From positions 2,728,001 to 2,792,000 of the forward strand of contig OZ244200.1 of the NCBI GenBank assembly GCA_965216845.1: 64,000 bases of DNA, given 5' to 3'. Below are positions 7,511 to 15,760 of this stretch, piece after piece. Each line of letters opens with the position of its first letter. The stretch's first letter is position 1. A program made the position numbers and the translations under genes. Source of the DNA: Panacagrimonas sp965216845. Its GTDB lineage: Bacteria > Pseudomonadota > Gammaproteobacteria > Nevskiales > Nevskiaceae. Below the pieces are notes generated by a model, which saw nothing but the letters and a program-made list of their open reading frames with translations, searched no databases and was not told where the DNA came from.

Positions 7511-8214
7511 GCAATGTTGACGCCGATGAAATCCGAAAATTCGAATCCATCGCCAATACCTGGTGGGATCCCAAGGGGGAGATGGCGCCGCTGCACGCCA
7601 TCAACCCGGTGCGCGTGCGTTATATCGATCACAGCATTGGCGGACTCAAGGGAAAACGGGCGCTGGACGTGGGTTGCGGCGGTGGCTTGCTCAGTCAGGC
7701 ACTGGCCGATGGCGGCGCTGACGTGCTGGGCATTGACATGGCGGCGGCATCCATTGAAGTGGCGCGGGCGCACGCCAGACAGACCGCCAACGACGCGCGC
7801 TACGAATTGATCTGCGCCGAGGATTTGGCGCGCAAATCAGCGGCGGACTTCGACCTGGTCTGCTGTCTGGAAATGCTGGAACACGTGCCGGACCCCGGCA
7901 GTGTCATCAAGGCCTGTGCAGCGCTGGCCAGACCCGGCGGCGATGTGATTTTTTCCACCATCAATCGCAACCCGAAAAGTTTTGCGCTGGCCATCGTCGG
8001 CGCCGAATATCTGCTCGGCCTGCTGCCGCGCGGCACGCATGATTACGCCAAACTGATTCGACCATCCGAACTTTGTGAGTGGTGTCGCCAGGCCGATCTC
8101 GACGTCATCGAGCTCAAAGGCCTGAGATACAACCCGCTGCTCAAGAGCGCCAGCCTGTCGGACGACGTGGACGTGAACTATCTGCTGCATTGCCGCAAGC
8201 CCGCCCGGCCATGA
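7507..8214 (+). CDS. ubiG: Ubiquinone biosynthesis O-methyltransferase UbiG
   Basis: 235 aa. The SAM-binding glycine motif DVGCGGGLL lies at residues 54-62, and the N-terminal FESIANTWWDPKGEMAPLHAI block is diagnostic for UbiG. It performs both O-methylation steps in ubiquinone synthesis. The start ATG overlaps the deaminase stop (ATGA), and its own stop overlaps the next start in the same way, so the genes are translationally coupled. Confidence 0.95.
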   Translation: MSNVDADEIRKFESIANTWWDPKGEMAPLHAINPVRVRYIDHSIGGLKGKRALDVGCGGGLLSQALADGGADVLGIDMAAASIEVARAHARQTANDARYELICAEDLARKSAADFDLVCCLEMLEHVPDPGSVIKACAALARPGGDVIFSTINRNPKSFALAIVGAEYLLGLLPRGTHDYAKLIRPSELCEWCRQADLDVIELKGLRYNPLLKSASLSDDVDVNYLLHCRKPARP

Positions 8215-8882
8215 AGCTGAACCGCAAACCGCCAGCCGCCGTCCTGTTCGACCTGGACGGCACGCTCGTCGACACCGCACCAGACCTGGGCCATGCCGCC
8301 AATCTGGTGCGCCAGGAGTGCGGCCTGACACCACTGCCACTGGACGATTATCGACCCGAAGCTTCTTCCGGCGCCCGCGGATTGCTGAAAGTCGCATTGG
8401 GGCTGACCCCCGATCATGCGGATTTCAACACGCGGCGTGACAGCTTTCTGGCGCACTACCGCGCCAACCTGACGCATCGATCCAGACCCTTTGCGGGTAT
8501 CCCGGAATTGCTGTTGCAGCTTGAATTGCATCAGCGACCCTGGGCCGTGGTGACCAACAAACCGGGCTGGTTGACCCAGCCGTTGCTGGCCCAGCTCCAA
8601 TGGCTGGATCGCAGCGCCTGCTGGGTGGCCGGGGACACCGCCGCAAAGCCCAAACCGGCAGCCGATCCCTTGCTTCACGCAACACAACACATGCAACTTG
8701 CGGCCGACCAGTGCGTCTACGTTGGCGATGATCTGCGCGACATCCAGGCCGCACACGCCGCCGGCATGCCGTGCATCGCCGCCGCCTGGGGTTATCTGGG
8801 CCACAATCCGGATATTGCAAGCTGGAACGCCGATGCCGTTTCGCAAACGCCGGCGGATATCAATGCGCTCATTGGCATCTAG
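8211..8882 (+). CDS. mupP: HAD hydrolase, N-acetylmuramic acid 6-phosphate phosphatase MupP
   Basis: 223 aa. HAD motif I is DLDGTLVDTAPDL with nucleophile D14; motif III/IV is GDDLRDIQAAHAAGM. The family also includes phosphoglycolate phosphatases (Gph), but the position directly behind ubiG and ahead of a YciK-type SDR matches Pseudomonas mupP. MupP dephosphorylates MurNAc-6-phosphate in anhydro-muropeptide recycling, allowing the AmgK/MurU bypass. The ATG at 8211 overlaps the ubiG stop. Confidence 0.82.
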   Translation: MKLNRKPPAAVLFDLDGTLVDTAPDLGHAANLVRQECGLTPLPLDDYRPEASSGARGLLKVALGLTPDHADFNTRRDSFLAHYRANLTHRSRPFAGIPELLLQLELHQRPWAVVTNKPGWLTQPLLAQLQWLDRSACWVAGDTAAKPKPAADPLLHATQHMQLAADQCVYVGDDLRDIQAAHAAGMPCIAAAWGYLGHNPDIASWNADAVSQTPADINALIGI

Positions 8883-9052
8883 GGTTCGATCACCCCGGCG
8901 GCGCCCGCGATACTGGATTCAGCCGCCCCCCGCAGACCCACCGCGCGGCCAGGCTGTTGACGATTCGCAAGCCATCGTTTTTGGGCATCGACCGGATCAA
9001 ATCACAATCGTCACACCACGTTTTTCGCCGCGCCAATGCGACAATGGTGGCC

Positions 9053-9811
9053 ATGTCTGAAGCTTCTACTTTCCCCGCGACCATGAATCAGCCGCTCCAA
9101 GACCGCGTCATCCTCATCACCGGCGCCAGTGGCGGCCTTGGCAATATCCTGGCGACGGCCTGCGCCCAGGCCGGCGCCACCACGGTCTTGCTGGGACGCA
9201 GTCTGAAGAAACTGGAGGCCTTGTACGACCGCATCGAAGCCGCCGGCGGGCCGCAACCGGCCATGGTTCCGCTCAATCACGCAACCGCGACGCTGAAAGA
9301 CTTCGAGCAGTTGGCCATCACGCTGGAACAGGAATTCGGACGGCTTGACGGGCTGGTGCATTGCGCGGCGCATTTCAAGGGCTTTTCGCGCCTGGAAGAC
9401 CTGGACCCGCGCGAATGGCTGGACACCTTGCAAATCAACCTCACCGCACCCTACGCGCTGACGCGGCTGTGCTTGCCCGCGCTGAAGCGATCCGGCCGCG
9501 CCTCCGTCGTCCATGTCCTGGACCGAGCCGAACGCACCACCGCGTTTCGCGCCGCTTATGGCGTGGCACAAGCCGCAACCCAGGAAATGATTCGGAGCTG
9601 GGCCAGCGAATGGGCGGATCAAGAGGGCCTTCGCATCAATGGCTTTGACCCTGGCCCGATGCGAACCGAATTGCGCGCACGCGGCTATCCGGGGGAGTCC
9701 TCCAGCCACATCGCGCCACCCGAAAACGCGGTGGCCCGCTTGCTGTGGTTACTGGGCGACGACAGCGCCCAAGTCAACGGAAGGATTTTTTGCGCCGATG
9801 ATCCGGTTTGA
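9053..9811 (+). CDS. yciK: YciK-family short-chain dehydrogenase, catalytic residues degraded
   Basis: 252 aa from ATG 9053; ATG 9083 would drop ten poorly conserved residues. The Rossmann motif TGASGGLG (23-30) and the NAA-like HCAA and QINLTAPY blocks are present. The SDR active site is not intact: the YxxxK motif reads Y169-GVA-Q173, so the catalytic Lys is Gln, and the residue 13 before the Tyr, normally Ser, is Leu. The fold is retained, so it may bind nucleotide or act in a non-enzymatic role. It follows mupP after 170 bp and runs 38 bp into the convergent rluB gene. Confidence 0.82.
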   Translation: MSEASTFPATMNQPLQDRVILITGASGGLGNILATACAQAGATTVLLGRSLKKLEALYDRIEAAGGPQPAMVPLNHATATLKDFEQLAITLEQEFGRLDGLVHCAAHFKGFSRLEDLDPREWLDTLQINLTAPYALTRLCLPALKRSGRASVVHVLDRAERTTAFRAAYGVAQAATQEMIRSWASEWADQEGLRINGFDPGPMRTELRARGYPGESSSHIAPPENAVARLLWLLGDDSAQVNGRIFCADDPV

Positions 9812-10646
9812 GGTGTTTGCCGGCAGCCGGCGGATCGAGCGTGGAAAGATCCAGGTCCACCGCCTTGCATAGCGCTTTCTGCTCGGCGGCTGTCGCCTCA
9901 CGATAGCCGCCGGCGCGGATCCCGCGCCCGAGTTTGATGGGGCCAAAGGCGGTGCGCATCAGCCGGCTGACCTGTAATTCCTGCGACTCGAACAGACGGC
10001 GAACTTCGCGGTTGCGACCCTCACGCAATTCCACTTCGAACCAGCGATTGGCGGACACCGATTCGGTCTGCGGCGGCTCAATGGAGATCAACCGCTCAAA
10101 CCTGGCCGGGCCGTCCTCCAAACGCACCCCGCGCAACAGCTTTTGGCGAATCTCCGGGCTGATGTCACCCAGCACGCGAACCGCGTAGCAGCGCTGAATC
10201 TGATAGCTGGGGTGCATCAGTCGCCGCGCCAGCTCGCCGTGATTGGTCAACAACAACAAACCCGAGGTGTTGATGTCCAGGCGACCCACCGCAATCCAGC
10301 GACCACTGTCCAATGCCGGCAGCTTGCGAAACACCGTGCGCCGGCCGTCCGGATCGTGGCGCGTCACCAGCTCGCCCACCCGTTTTCGATAAAGCAGGAT
10401 CCGTAGCGGCTCGGCCTGTGTCGGCAAGCGGATGTTCCTGCCATCCACTTCAATCCGATCCTGCGGGCTGACCTTTTGTCCCACCACCGCCAGCTTGCCG
10501 TTGACGCGAATGCGCCCCTCGCCAATCCAGGTCTCGATGCCGCGACGCGAGCCAACACCGGCCGTCGCCAGCACTTTTTGAATGCGTTCACCGGCACCGG
10601 CATCCGGTGACGCGCCCGGTTTCGGCTTGGCGTCGGTTTTGTTCAG
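9774..10646 (-). CDS. rluB: 23S rRNA pseudouridine(2605) synthase RluB, probable CTG start
   Basis: The S4 RNA-binding domain at the N-terminus (ERIQKVLATAGVGSRR) is followed by the RsuA/RluB catalytic motif GRLDINTSGLLL with the catalytic Asp. The first standard start codon (GTG 10574) would cut into the S4 domain, removing ERIQK. In frame upstream there is no ATG, GTG or TTG; a CTG at 10646 overlaps the scpB stop as CTGA, with AGCAGG nearby as a weak ribosome site. This gives about 290 aa. The call of RluB rather than RluE/RsuA follows the scpAB neighbourhood. Confidence 0.85.
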   Translation of the reverse strand: MNKTDAKPKPGASPDAGAGERIQKVLATAGVGSRRGIETWIGEGRIRVNGKLAVVGQKVSPQDRIEVDGRNIRLPTQAEPLRILLYRKRVGELVTRHDPDGRRTVFRKLPALDSGRWIAVGRLDINTSGLLLLTNHGELARRLMHPSYQIQRCYAVRVLGDISPEIRQKLLRGVRLEDGPARFERLISIEPPQTESVSANRWFEVELREGRNREVRRLFESQELQVSRLMRTAFGPIKLGRGIRAGGYREATAAEQKALCKAVDLDLSTLDPPAAGKHLKPDHRRKKSFR

Positions 10647-11311
10647 TGCAGCACCTGCTGATTCTGATCCGACGCCGACGCCGGCTCGGTTTCCGGCTGC
10701 GCCTCGGCCAGTTTCTTCAGCGCGGCGTCCAGTTGGTCCAGGTCCTTGATGTCGGGCAGGGCCGGCAACTGATCCAGTGAACGCAGGCCAAAATCATCCA
10801 GAAACTGCGCGGTGGTACCGAACAGGGCCGGACGCCCCGGCACTTCCTTGACGCCCACCTCCCGTACCCAGCCACGCTCCAGCAAGGTTCGGATGATGTT
10901 GCTGGATACCGCCACCCCGCGAACGTCTTCGATCTCGCCGCGGGTAATCGGCTGCCGATAGCAGATCAGGGCCAGGGTTTCCAGCAAGGCGCGCGAGTAA
11001 CGCGGCGGTTTCTCCTGCCACAGACGACCGATCCACAAGGCATAGTCCGAACCCACCTGGATACGGTATCCGCTGGCAACTTCCTTGAGCTCCAGCGCGC
11101 CCGCGTCCACCCGCTTGGCCAGATGCTCAATTGCGGCGCGCAGGGTTTTCTTGTCGACCTCGAACTCTGGCTGCACCAAGCGCATCAGCTGATCCAGCGA
11201 CAACGGCTGATCCGACGACAGCAGCAGCGCCTCCACCACCTTGGACAGCCGCTCCAGAACTTCCTCTGACGGTGGCTGGCCGGCCTGATCTTGAATTTCG
11301 GGTTCACTCAT
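10643..11311 (-). CDS. scpB: Segregation and condensation protein B
   Basis: 222 aa from ATG 11311, chosen because it overlaps the scpA stop by ATGA and begins the conserved part; the frame is open upstream as a shadow. The two winged-helix domains of ScpB are visible (EALLLSSDQPLSLDQL; YSRALLETLALICYRQPITR with EIEDVRGVAVSS). ScpB joins ScpA and SMC in the condensin complex that organises the chromosome. The C-terminal tail is Gln/Glu/Ala rich, as is common. Confidence 0.93.
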   Translation of the reverse strand: MSEPEIQDQAGQPPSEEVLERLSKVVEALLLSSDQPLSLDQLMRLVQPEFEVDKKTLRAAIEHLAKRVDAGALELKEVASGYRIQVGSDYALWIGRLWQEKPPRYSRALLETLALICYRQPITRGEIEDVRGVAVSSNIIRTLLERGWVREVGVKEVPGRPALFGTTAQFLDDFGLRSLDQLPALPDIKDLDQLDAALKKLAEAQPETEPASASDQNQQVLH

Positions 11312-12177
11312 GACGCGGTTTCTTCGGTTTGCGGGTTCGCGCCGGACGCGCTCGCCAATTGCAGGGCCAATTCGGCGAACGGCCGTGCCTGGCTGACCTC
11401 GATCATGCTCAGCTTGGTCAGCTCCAACACGGCGATGAAACACACCGTCACCCCGGCGCGCCCCTCGCTGGGATCACACAACCGGGTGAAATCAGCCGGC
11501 CCGGCGCGCAGCCGATCCATGATACTGCTCATGCGTTCACGGGTGGAAAGCGGTTCGCGCGCCACCTGATGACGTGAAAACATTTCCGCACGCAACAGCG
11601 CCTGGCGAAACGCCAGCATCAATTCACGCAGGCTTGGTGTCGGTAATGGTGCGCTCGTCGGCACCGCTTCGGGGCGCGCCGAGGCACGGTGCCAATCACG
11701 CCCCATGCGTGGCATTTCATCCAGATGCTCGGCTGCGGTCTTGAAGCGCTCATATTCCTGCAGGCGACGCACCAGCTCCATGCGCGGATCGCCCGGGTCT
11801 TCTTCTTCGGGTGGCGGTCGCGGCAGCAGAATGCGGGATTTTATTTCCGCCAACAATGCGGCCATCAATAAGTATTCGGCCGCCAGATCCAGGCGCAATT
11901 CCCGCATCAGCGCCATGTATTGCAAATACTGCTCGGTAATCTTTAGTACCGGAATATCCAGAATATTCAGGTTTTGACGGCGAATCAGATACAGCAACAG
12001 ATCCAGTGGCCCCTCAAAGGTTTCCAGAAAAACCTGCAGGGCATCCGGCGGGATATACAAATCCTCCGGCAGCTTTTCCAGCGGCGCCCCATTGACCAGC
12101 GGCAAGCGCGTGGCTTCGGACGGCGGCGCTTCCGGGGCCGGATCCGGATTCTGAACCTCTGTTTCTTCAGCGCTCAT
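11308..12177 (-). CDS. scpA: Segregation and condensation protein A
   Basis: 289 aa. The kleisin N-terminal signature FEGPLDLLLYLIRRQNLNIL lies near residue 53, followed by KITEQYLQYM and EYLLMAALLAEIKSRILLP. ScpA bridges the SMC heads. It is linked by ATGA overlaps to trpS upstream and scpB downstream. The first 45 residues are acidic and Pro-rich, longer than in compact homologues. Confidence 0.93.
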   Translation of the reverse strand: MSAEETEVQNPDPAPEAPPSEATRLPLVNGAPLEKLPEDLYIPPDALQVFLETFEGPLDLLLYLIRRQNLNILDIPVLKITEQYLQYMALMRELRLDLAAEYLLMAALLAEIKSRILLPRPPPEEEDPGDPRMELVRRLQEYERFKTAAEHLDEMPRMGRDWHRASARPEAVPTSAPLPTPSLRELMLAFRQALLRAEMFSRHQVAREPLSTRERMSSIMDRLRAGPADFTRLCDPSEGRAGVTVCFIAVLELTKLSMIEVSQARPFAELALQLASASGANPQTEETAS

Positions 12178-13190
12178 TGGGCTTGCGGGATGAAGCCCAG
12201 GGCATCGTGTACGCGTTTTAATGTGACATCGGCCCGCGCGCGCGCTTTGTCCGCGCCATCGCGCAACACCGCCATCAAGGCGGCCTCGTCACCACGAAGC
12301 GCCTGATAACGGTCCTGAACCGGCCGCAAGCATTCCACCACCGCATCAGCCACGGCTTTTTTCAAATGGCCGTAACCCTGTCCCTGAAATTGCTCCACCA
12401 GCGATTCCATGGGCGCGTTGGTGGTGGCGGCGAGAATCGAGAGCAGATTGGAAACGCCGGGCTTTGCCGATGCATCAAAACGAATCTCGCCGTCCATGTC
12501 GGTCACCGCGCGCTTGATTTTGCGGGTAATCACATCCGGCGGATCCAGCAGATAAAGCGCATCGGTGGGCGCATCGCCGGATTTGCTCATCTTGCCGGTG
12601 GGTTCCTGCAAGCCCATGATGCGCGCGCCAACCGGCGGAATCATCGGCTCTGGCACCACGAATACATCGCCGTGCGCGTTGTTGAAGCGGATGGCGATGT
12701 CGCGCGTCAGTTCCAGGTGTTGTTTTTGATCATCACCCACCGGCACCTGGCTGGCGTCATACAACAAAATGTCCGCGGCCATTAATACCGGATAATCGAA
12801 CAGGCCGGCGTTGATATTGTCGGTGTGCTTTCCGGCCTTGTCCTTGAACTGCGTCATGCGGCTCAGCTCACCCATTTGTGCATAGCAGTTCAATACCCAG
12901 GCCAGTCGCGCATGCGCGCTGACATGGCTTTGCACGAACAGGACATTGTCATCCGGGTCCAGCCCGCAGGCGATGTACAAGGCCAGAAACTCAAGACAAC
13001 GCTCACGCAACACCTTGGGGTCTTGTCGCACGGTAATGGCGTGCATGTCCACCAGCATGTAGTGGCAGGCGTACTGCGTGGACAAGGGCACCCAGTTCTT
13101 GATGGCGCCAAGATAATTGCCAAGCGTGAGCTGGCCGGAAGGCTGAATACCGGAAAGAACAACGGGTTTGGGGTGCTTCGGCGGAGACAT
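12174..13190 (-). CDS. trpS: Tryptophanyl-tRNA synthetase
   Basis: 338 aa class I synthetase. The HIGH-type motif sits in SGIQPSGQLTLGNYLGA and the KMSKS loop is GKMSKSGD. It charges tRNA-Trp. It starts only 9 bp after the site-2 protease gene ends, and its stop overlaps the scpA start. Confidence 0.96.
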   Translation of the reverse strand: MSPPKHPKPVVLSGIQPSGQLTLGNYLGAIKNWVPLSTQYACHYMLVDMHAITVRQDPKVLRERCLEFLALYIACGLDPDDNVLFVQSHVSAHARLAWVLNCYAQMGELSRMTQFKDKAGKHTDNINAGLFDYPVLMAADILLYDASQVPVGDDQKQHLELTRDIAIRFNNAHGDVFVVPEPMIPPVGARIMGLQEPTGKMSKSGDAPTDALYLLDPPDVITRKIKRAVTDMDGEIRFDASAKPGVSNLLSILAATTNAPMESLVEQFQGQGYGHLKKAVADAVVECLRPVQDRYQALRGDEAALMAVLRDGADKARARADVTLKRVHDALGFIPQAQ

Positions 13191-13199
13191 TTCTAGGGC

Positions 13200-13871
13200 T
13201 TAGGGAACCAGGGGAAGCTGAATGGAAAACAGCCAGAACAGGACAGCCTGCACGAATACGAACGGCCCGATCAACACTTTCATCAACACGCCGGTGAGCA
13301 TCAGCGCAATCAGAATCAACAGGCCATAGGGTTCGACCCGCGCCAGCCAGCTCGCCGGTCGCATCGGCAACAGGCCAACGGCGATGCGGCCGCCATCCAG
13401 CGGCGGCAAGGGCAACAGGTTCAACACCATCAGAATGACGTTGATGGTGACGCCGGCAATCGCCATCTGATGAAAGAAGTGGGCCGTCATCTCACCACCG
13501 GCGACCGCCTGGGTCAGACTCAGCACCAGGGTCCACCCGGCGGCCATGATCAGATTCACCGCCGGGCCGGCGAAGGCCACCACCGCCATGTCGCGCTTGG
13601 GTCGCTTCAGGCGTCGAAAATCCACCGGCACCGGCTTGGCCCAGCCGAACAGGAACCCACCGAGCAACAGCAACAGCGCCGGCACCGCGATGGTGCCCAG
13701 TGGGTCAATATGACGCACCGGGTTCAGGCTCAAACGGCCGGCTCGGGCAGCGGTGTCATCGCCAAGCCATTGCGCGGTGTATCCGTGCGCGGCCTCATGC
13801 ACGGTAACGGCGAACAGCACCGGCAAGGCCCAGACGCTGAGCTGGACCATGAACTGGGAGAGATCAGGCAT
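13200..13871 (-). CDS. Site-2 protease family (M50) membrane metalloprotease
   Basis: 223 aa from ATG 13871 (a TTG at 13877 is in frame). Zinc motif HEAAH (HExxH) lies in the first membrane segment, and the third ligand Asp is in LNPVRHIDPLG. About five hydrophobic segments follow. These small rhomboid-like S2P homologues of the YwhC type cleave membrane substrates that are mostly unknown. It is located before trpS in the same direction, an arrangement seen in other gammaproteobacteria. Confidence 0.88.
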   Translation of the reverse strand: MPDLSQFMVQLSVWALPVLFAVTVHEAAHGYTAQWLGDDTAARAGRLSLNPVRHIDPLGTIAVPALLLLLGGFLFGWAKPVPVDFRRLKRPKRDMAVVAFAGPAVNLIMAAGWTLVLSLTQAVAGGEMTAHFFHQMAIAGVTINVILMVLNLLPLPPLDGGRIAVGLLPMRPASWLARVEPYGLLILIALMLTGVLMKVLIGPFVFVQAVLFWLFSIQLPLVP

Positions 13872-13900
13872 AGGCAATTATATCGGTCGTGGTTTCCGGC

Positions 13901-14524
13901 CTAGTCTTCTAACCACGAATAGTCTCCCTTGCCCTTGCGCAGCAACTGCGGCTGATCCTGACTCAGGTCGATGACCGTGGTCGGCTCCATCCCGGACGGT
14001 CCACCGTCGACCACCACGTCAACGGCAGATGTCAGTTGCGCGCGCCATTGCTGCGGGTCTGACACCGGAAAGTCCTCACCGGGAAAGTTCAGCGTGCAGC
14101 TGATGATGGGTTCGCCCAATGTCGCCAGCATGGCCGCGACCACGGCGTGATCGGGAACCCGGATGCCGATGGTCTTGCGGCTGTCGTGCGCCACCCGACG
14201 CGGCAACTCCTTGGTGGCGCGCAGCACAAAAGTGTATGGGCCTGGCGTATGTTGCTTGAGCAAGCGGAACTGCCAGTTGTCGACCCGTGCGTAGGTGGAG
14301 ATTTCCGACAGATCGCGGCACACCAGAGTGAACTGGTGGTGACGGTCAAATCGGCGGATGCGCCGCAGCCGGTCCGCCGCCTGCTTGTCGTCCAGATGAC
14401 AGCCCAGGGCGTAGCAGGAATCGGTGGGATAGGCGATGACCGCGCCTTGCCGCAGACGCACCGCCACCTGCGCCAGCAGACGCGGTTGCGGGTTGACCGG
14501 GTGAACTTCGAACCAATCAGACAT
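13901..14524 (-). CDS. yciO: YciO/Sua5/YrdC family protein
   Basis: 207 aa from ATG 14524. The YrdC-like domain shows AYPTDSCYALGCHL near the N-terminus and PGPYTFVLRATKELPRR in the middle. TsaC/Sua5 relatives make threonylcarbamoyl-AMP for the t6A tRNA modification; YciO members are a paralogous group whose role is less certain. The length (no extra Sua5 domain) fits YciO. It is divergent from yciB at 14601. Confidence 0.85.
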   Translation of the reverse strand: MSDWFEVHPVNPQPRLLAQVAVRLRQGAVIAYPTDSCYALGCHLDDKQAADRLRRIRRFDRHHQFTLVCRDLSEISTYARVDNWQFRLLKQHTPGPYTFVLRATKELPRRVAHDSRKTIGIRVPDHAVVAAMLATLGEPIISCTLNFPGEDFPVSDPQQWRAQLTSAVDVVVDGGPSGMEPTTVIDLSQDQPQLLRKGKGDYSWLED

Positions 14525-14600
14525 CCGTCTATTGTCGCATTCGGCGCCAAATCGATTCGGCGATAATATGCGCCTCCGCTCTTGATTCGCCCTTGAATGC

Positions 14601-15137
14601 ATGAAAGCCCTGCTCGACTTCCTGCCGGCGCTGGCCTTTTTCGGCGCCTATCTGGCCTCGGACATCTACACCGCCACCGCGGTGCTGATCGGCGCGCTGT
14701 TCGTGCTGGTGATCGCCTATCGGCTGCTGGAAAACCGCTGGCACAAGGCGCATCTGATCACCGCCCTGGTCGCTGGCGCATTGGGCGGGATGACGCTTTA
14801 TCTGCGTGACGACACCTTCATCAAGCTCAAGCCCACGCTGGTTTACGCGGTGTTTGCCATCGCCCTTTTTGGTAGCCATTTCATCGGCAGCAAGGTGTTG
14901 CTGGCGCGCATTCCGCAATCCTCGGTTCAATTGCCGGACAGCGTGTGGCGCAAGGTGAACATGGCCTGGGTGCTGTTCTTTGTTTTTTGCGCGGCGCTCA
15001 ATCTGGTGGTGGCTTACGGCTACAGCCAGGACTTCTGGGTCAAATTCAAGACCTTTGGCTTCACCGCCTTGATGTTCGTGTTCATGGTCGGCCACGTGCC
15101 GTTCCTGTCGCGCTATTTGCAGGAAGCGGAAAACTGA
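14601..15137 (+). CDS. yciB: Septation protein A / inner membrane protein YciB
   Basis: 178 aa with five to six hydrophobic segments. The N-terminal KALLDFLPALAFFGAYL and later WRKVNMAWVLFFVFCAALN are family hallmarks (IspZ/YciB). It is an inner-membrane protein linked to cell-envelope integrity and septation. It overlaps yciI by one base (TGATG), and bolA follows by ATGA, so the three form an operon. Confidence 0.92.
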   Translation: MKALLDFLPALAFFGAYLASDIYTATAVLIGALFVLVIAYRLLENRWHKAHLITALVAGALGGMTLYLRDDTFIKLKPTLVYAVFAIALFGSHFIGSKVLLARIPQSSVQLPDSVWRKVNMAWVLFFVFCAALNLVVAYGYSQDFWVKFKTFGFTALMFVFMVGHVPFLSRYLQEAEN

Positions 15138-15436
15138 TGCTCTACATGATTCTGGGCCGCGACCAGCAAAACAGCGGCGACGCACGCATGAACGCGCGGC
15201 CAGCACACGTGGCGCGCCTCAAGGCGTTGCAGGAACAGGGACGCTTGATCGTCGCCGGGCCGCTGCCACGGATCGACGCACCCAGCCTGGAAGGCGGCGT
15301 CAGCGGCAGCTTGATCGTGGCCGAGTTCGAAGATCTGGCCAGCGCCCGATCCTGGGCCGACGCCGATCCCTATATCGAGGCCGGCGTCTACGCCGAGGTT
15401 GAAATCAAGCCCTTCATCAAGGCGCTGCCAGCATGA
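15137..15436 (+). CDS. yciI: YciI family protein
   Basis: 99 aa ferredoxin-like alpha/beta fold. It has the YciI signatures ARPAHVARLKALQEQGRL and AGPLP, with the conserved His in RPAH and Asp in DPY. Family members are small putative catalytic or binding proteins; some act as hydrolases, but no substrate can be stated here. Coupled to yciB and bolA on both sides. Confidence 0.88.
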   Translation: MLYMILGRDQQNSGDARMNARPAHVARLKALQEQGRLIVAGPLPRIDAPSLEGGVSGSLIVAEFEDLASARSWADADPYIEAGVYAEVEIKPFIKALPA

Positions 15437-15708
15437 GCGAACAACGCATGGCGCGCATGCGCCGCGCCTTGTTGGCGCAATTCCCGGACGCGGACATCGC
15501 CTTGGAAGATGAGAGCCACTTGCACGCCGGACACGCCGGCGCGCGCAGCGGTCGCGGCCACTTTCGGCTCAAAATCGTTTCCACCGCGTTCGAGGGCGTG
15601 ACACTGATCGCGCGTCATCGGGCGGTTTACGCCGCGCTGGGCCAGATGATGCAAACCGATATTCACGCCCTGGCCATCGACGCCACCACACCGGCGTCAG
15701 ACGCCTGA
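15433..15708 (+). CDS. BolA family protein
   Basis: 91 aa. BolA core motifs are complete: DESHLHAGHAG, GHFRLKIVSTAFEG, RHRAVYAALG and IHALAI. The His in SHLHAGH and the C-terminal His can coordinate a [2Fe-2S] cluster with monothiol glutaredoxins. It is the last gene of the yciB-yciI-bolA operon. Confidence 0.92.
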   Translation: MSEQRMARMRRALLAQFPDADIALEDESHLHAGHAGARSGRGHFRLKIVSTAFEGVTLIARHRAVYAALGQMMQTDIHALAIDATTPASDA

Positions 15709-15760
15709 ATCGCCCGCTGCGGCGACGCCGGTGCGGATGGCGCTGCTCATCCAGATCGCC

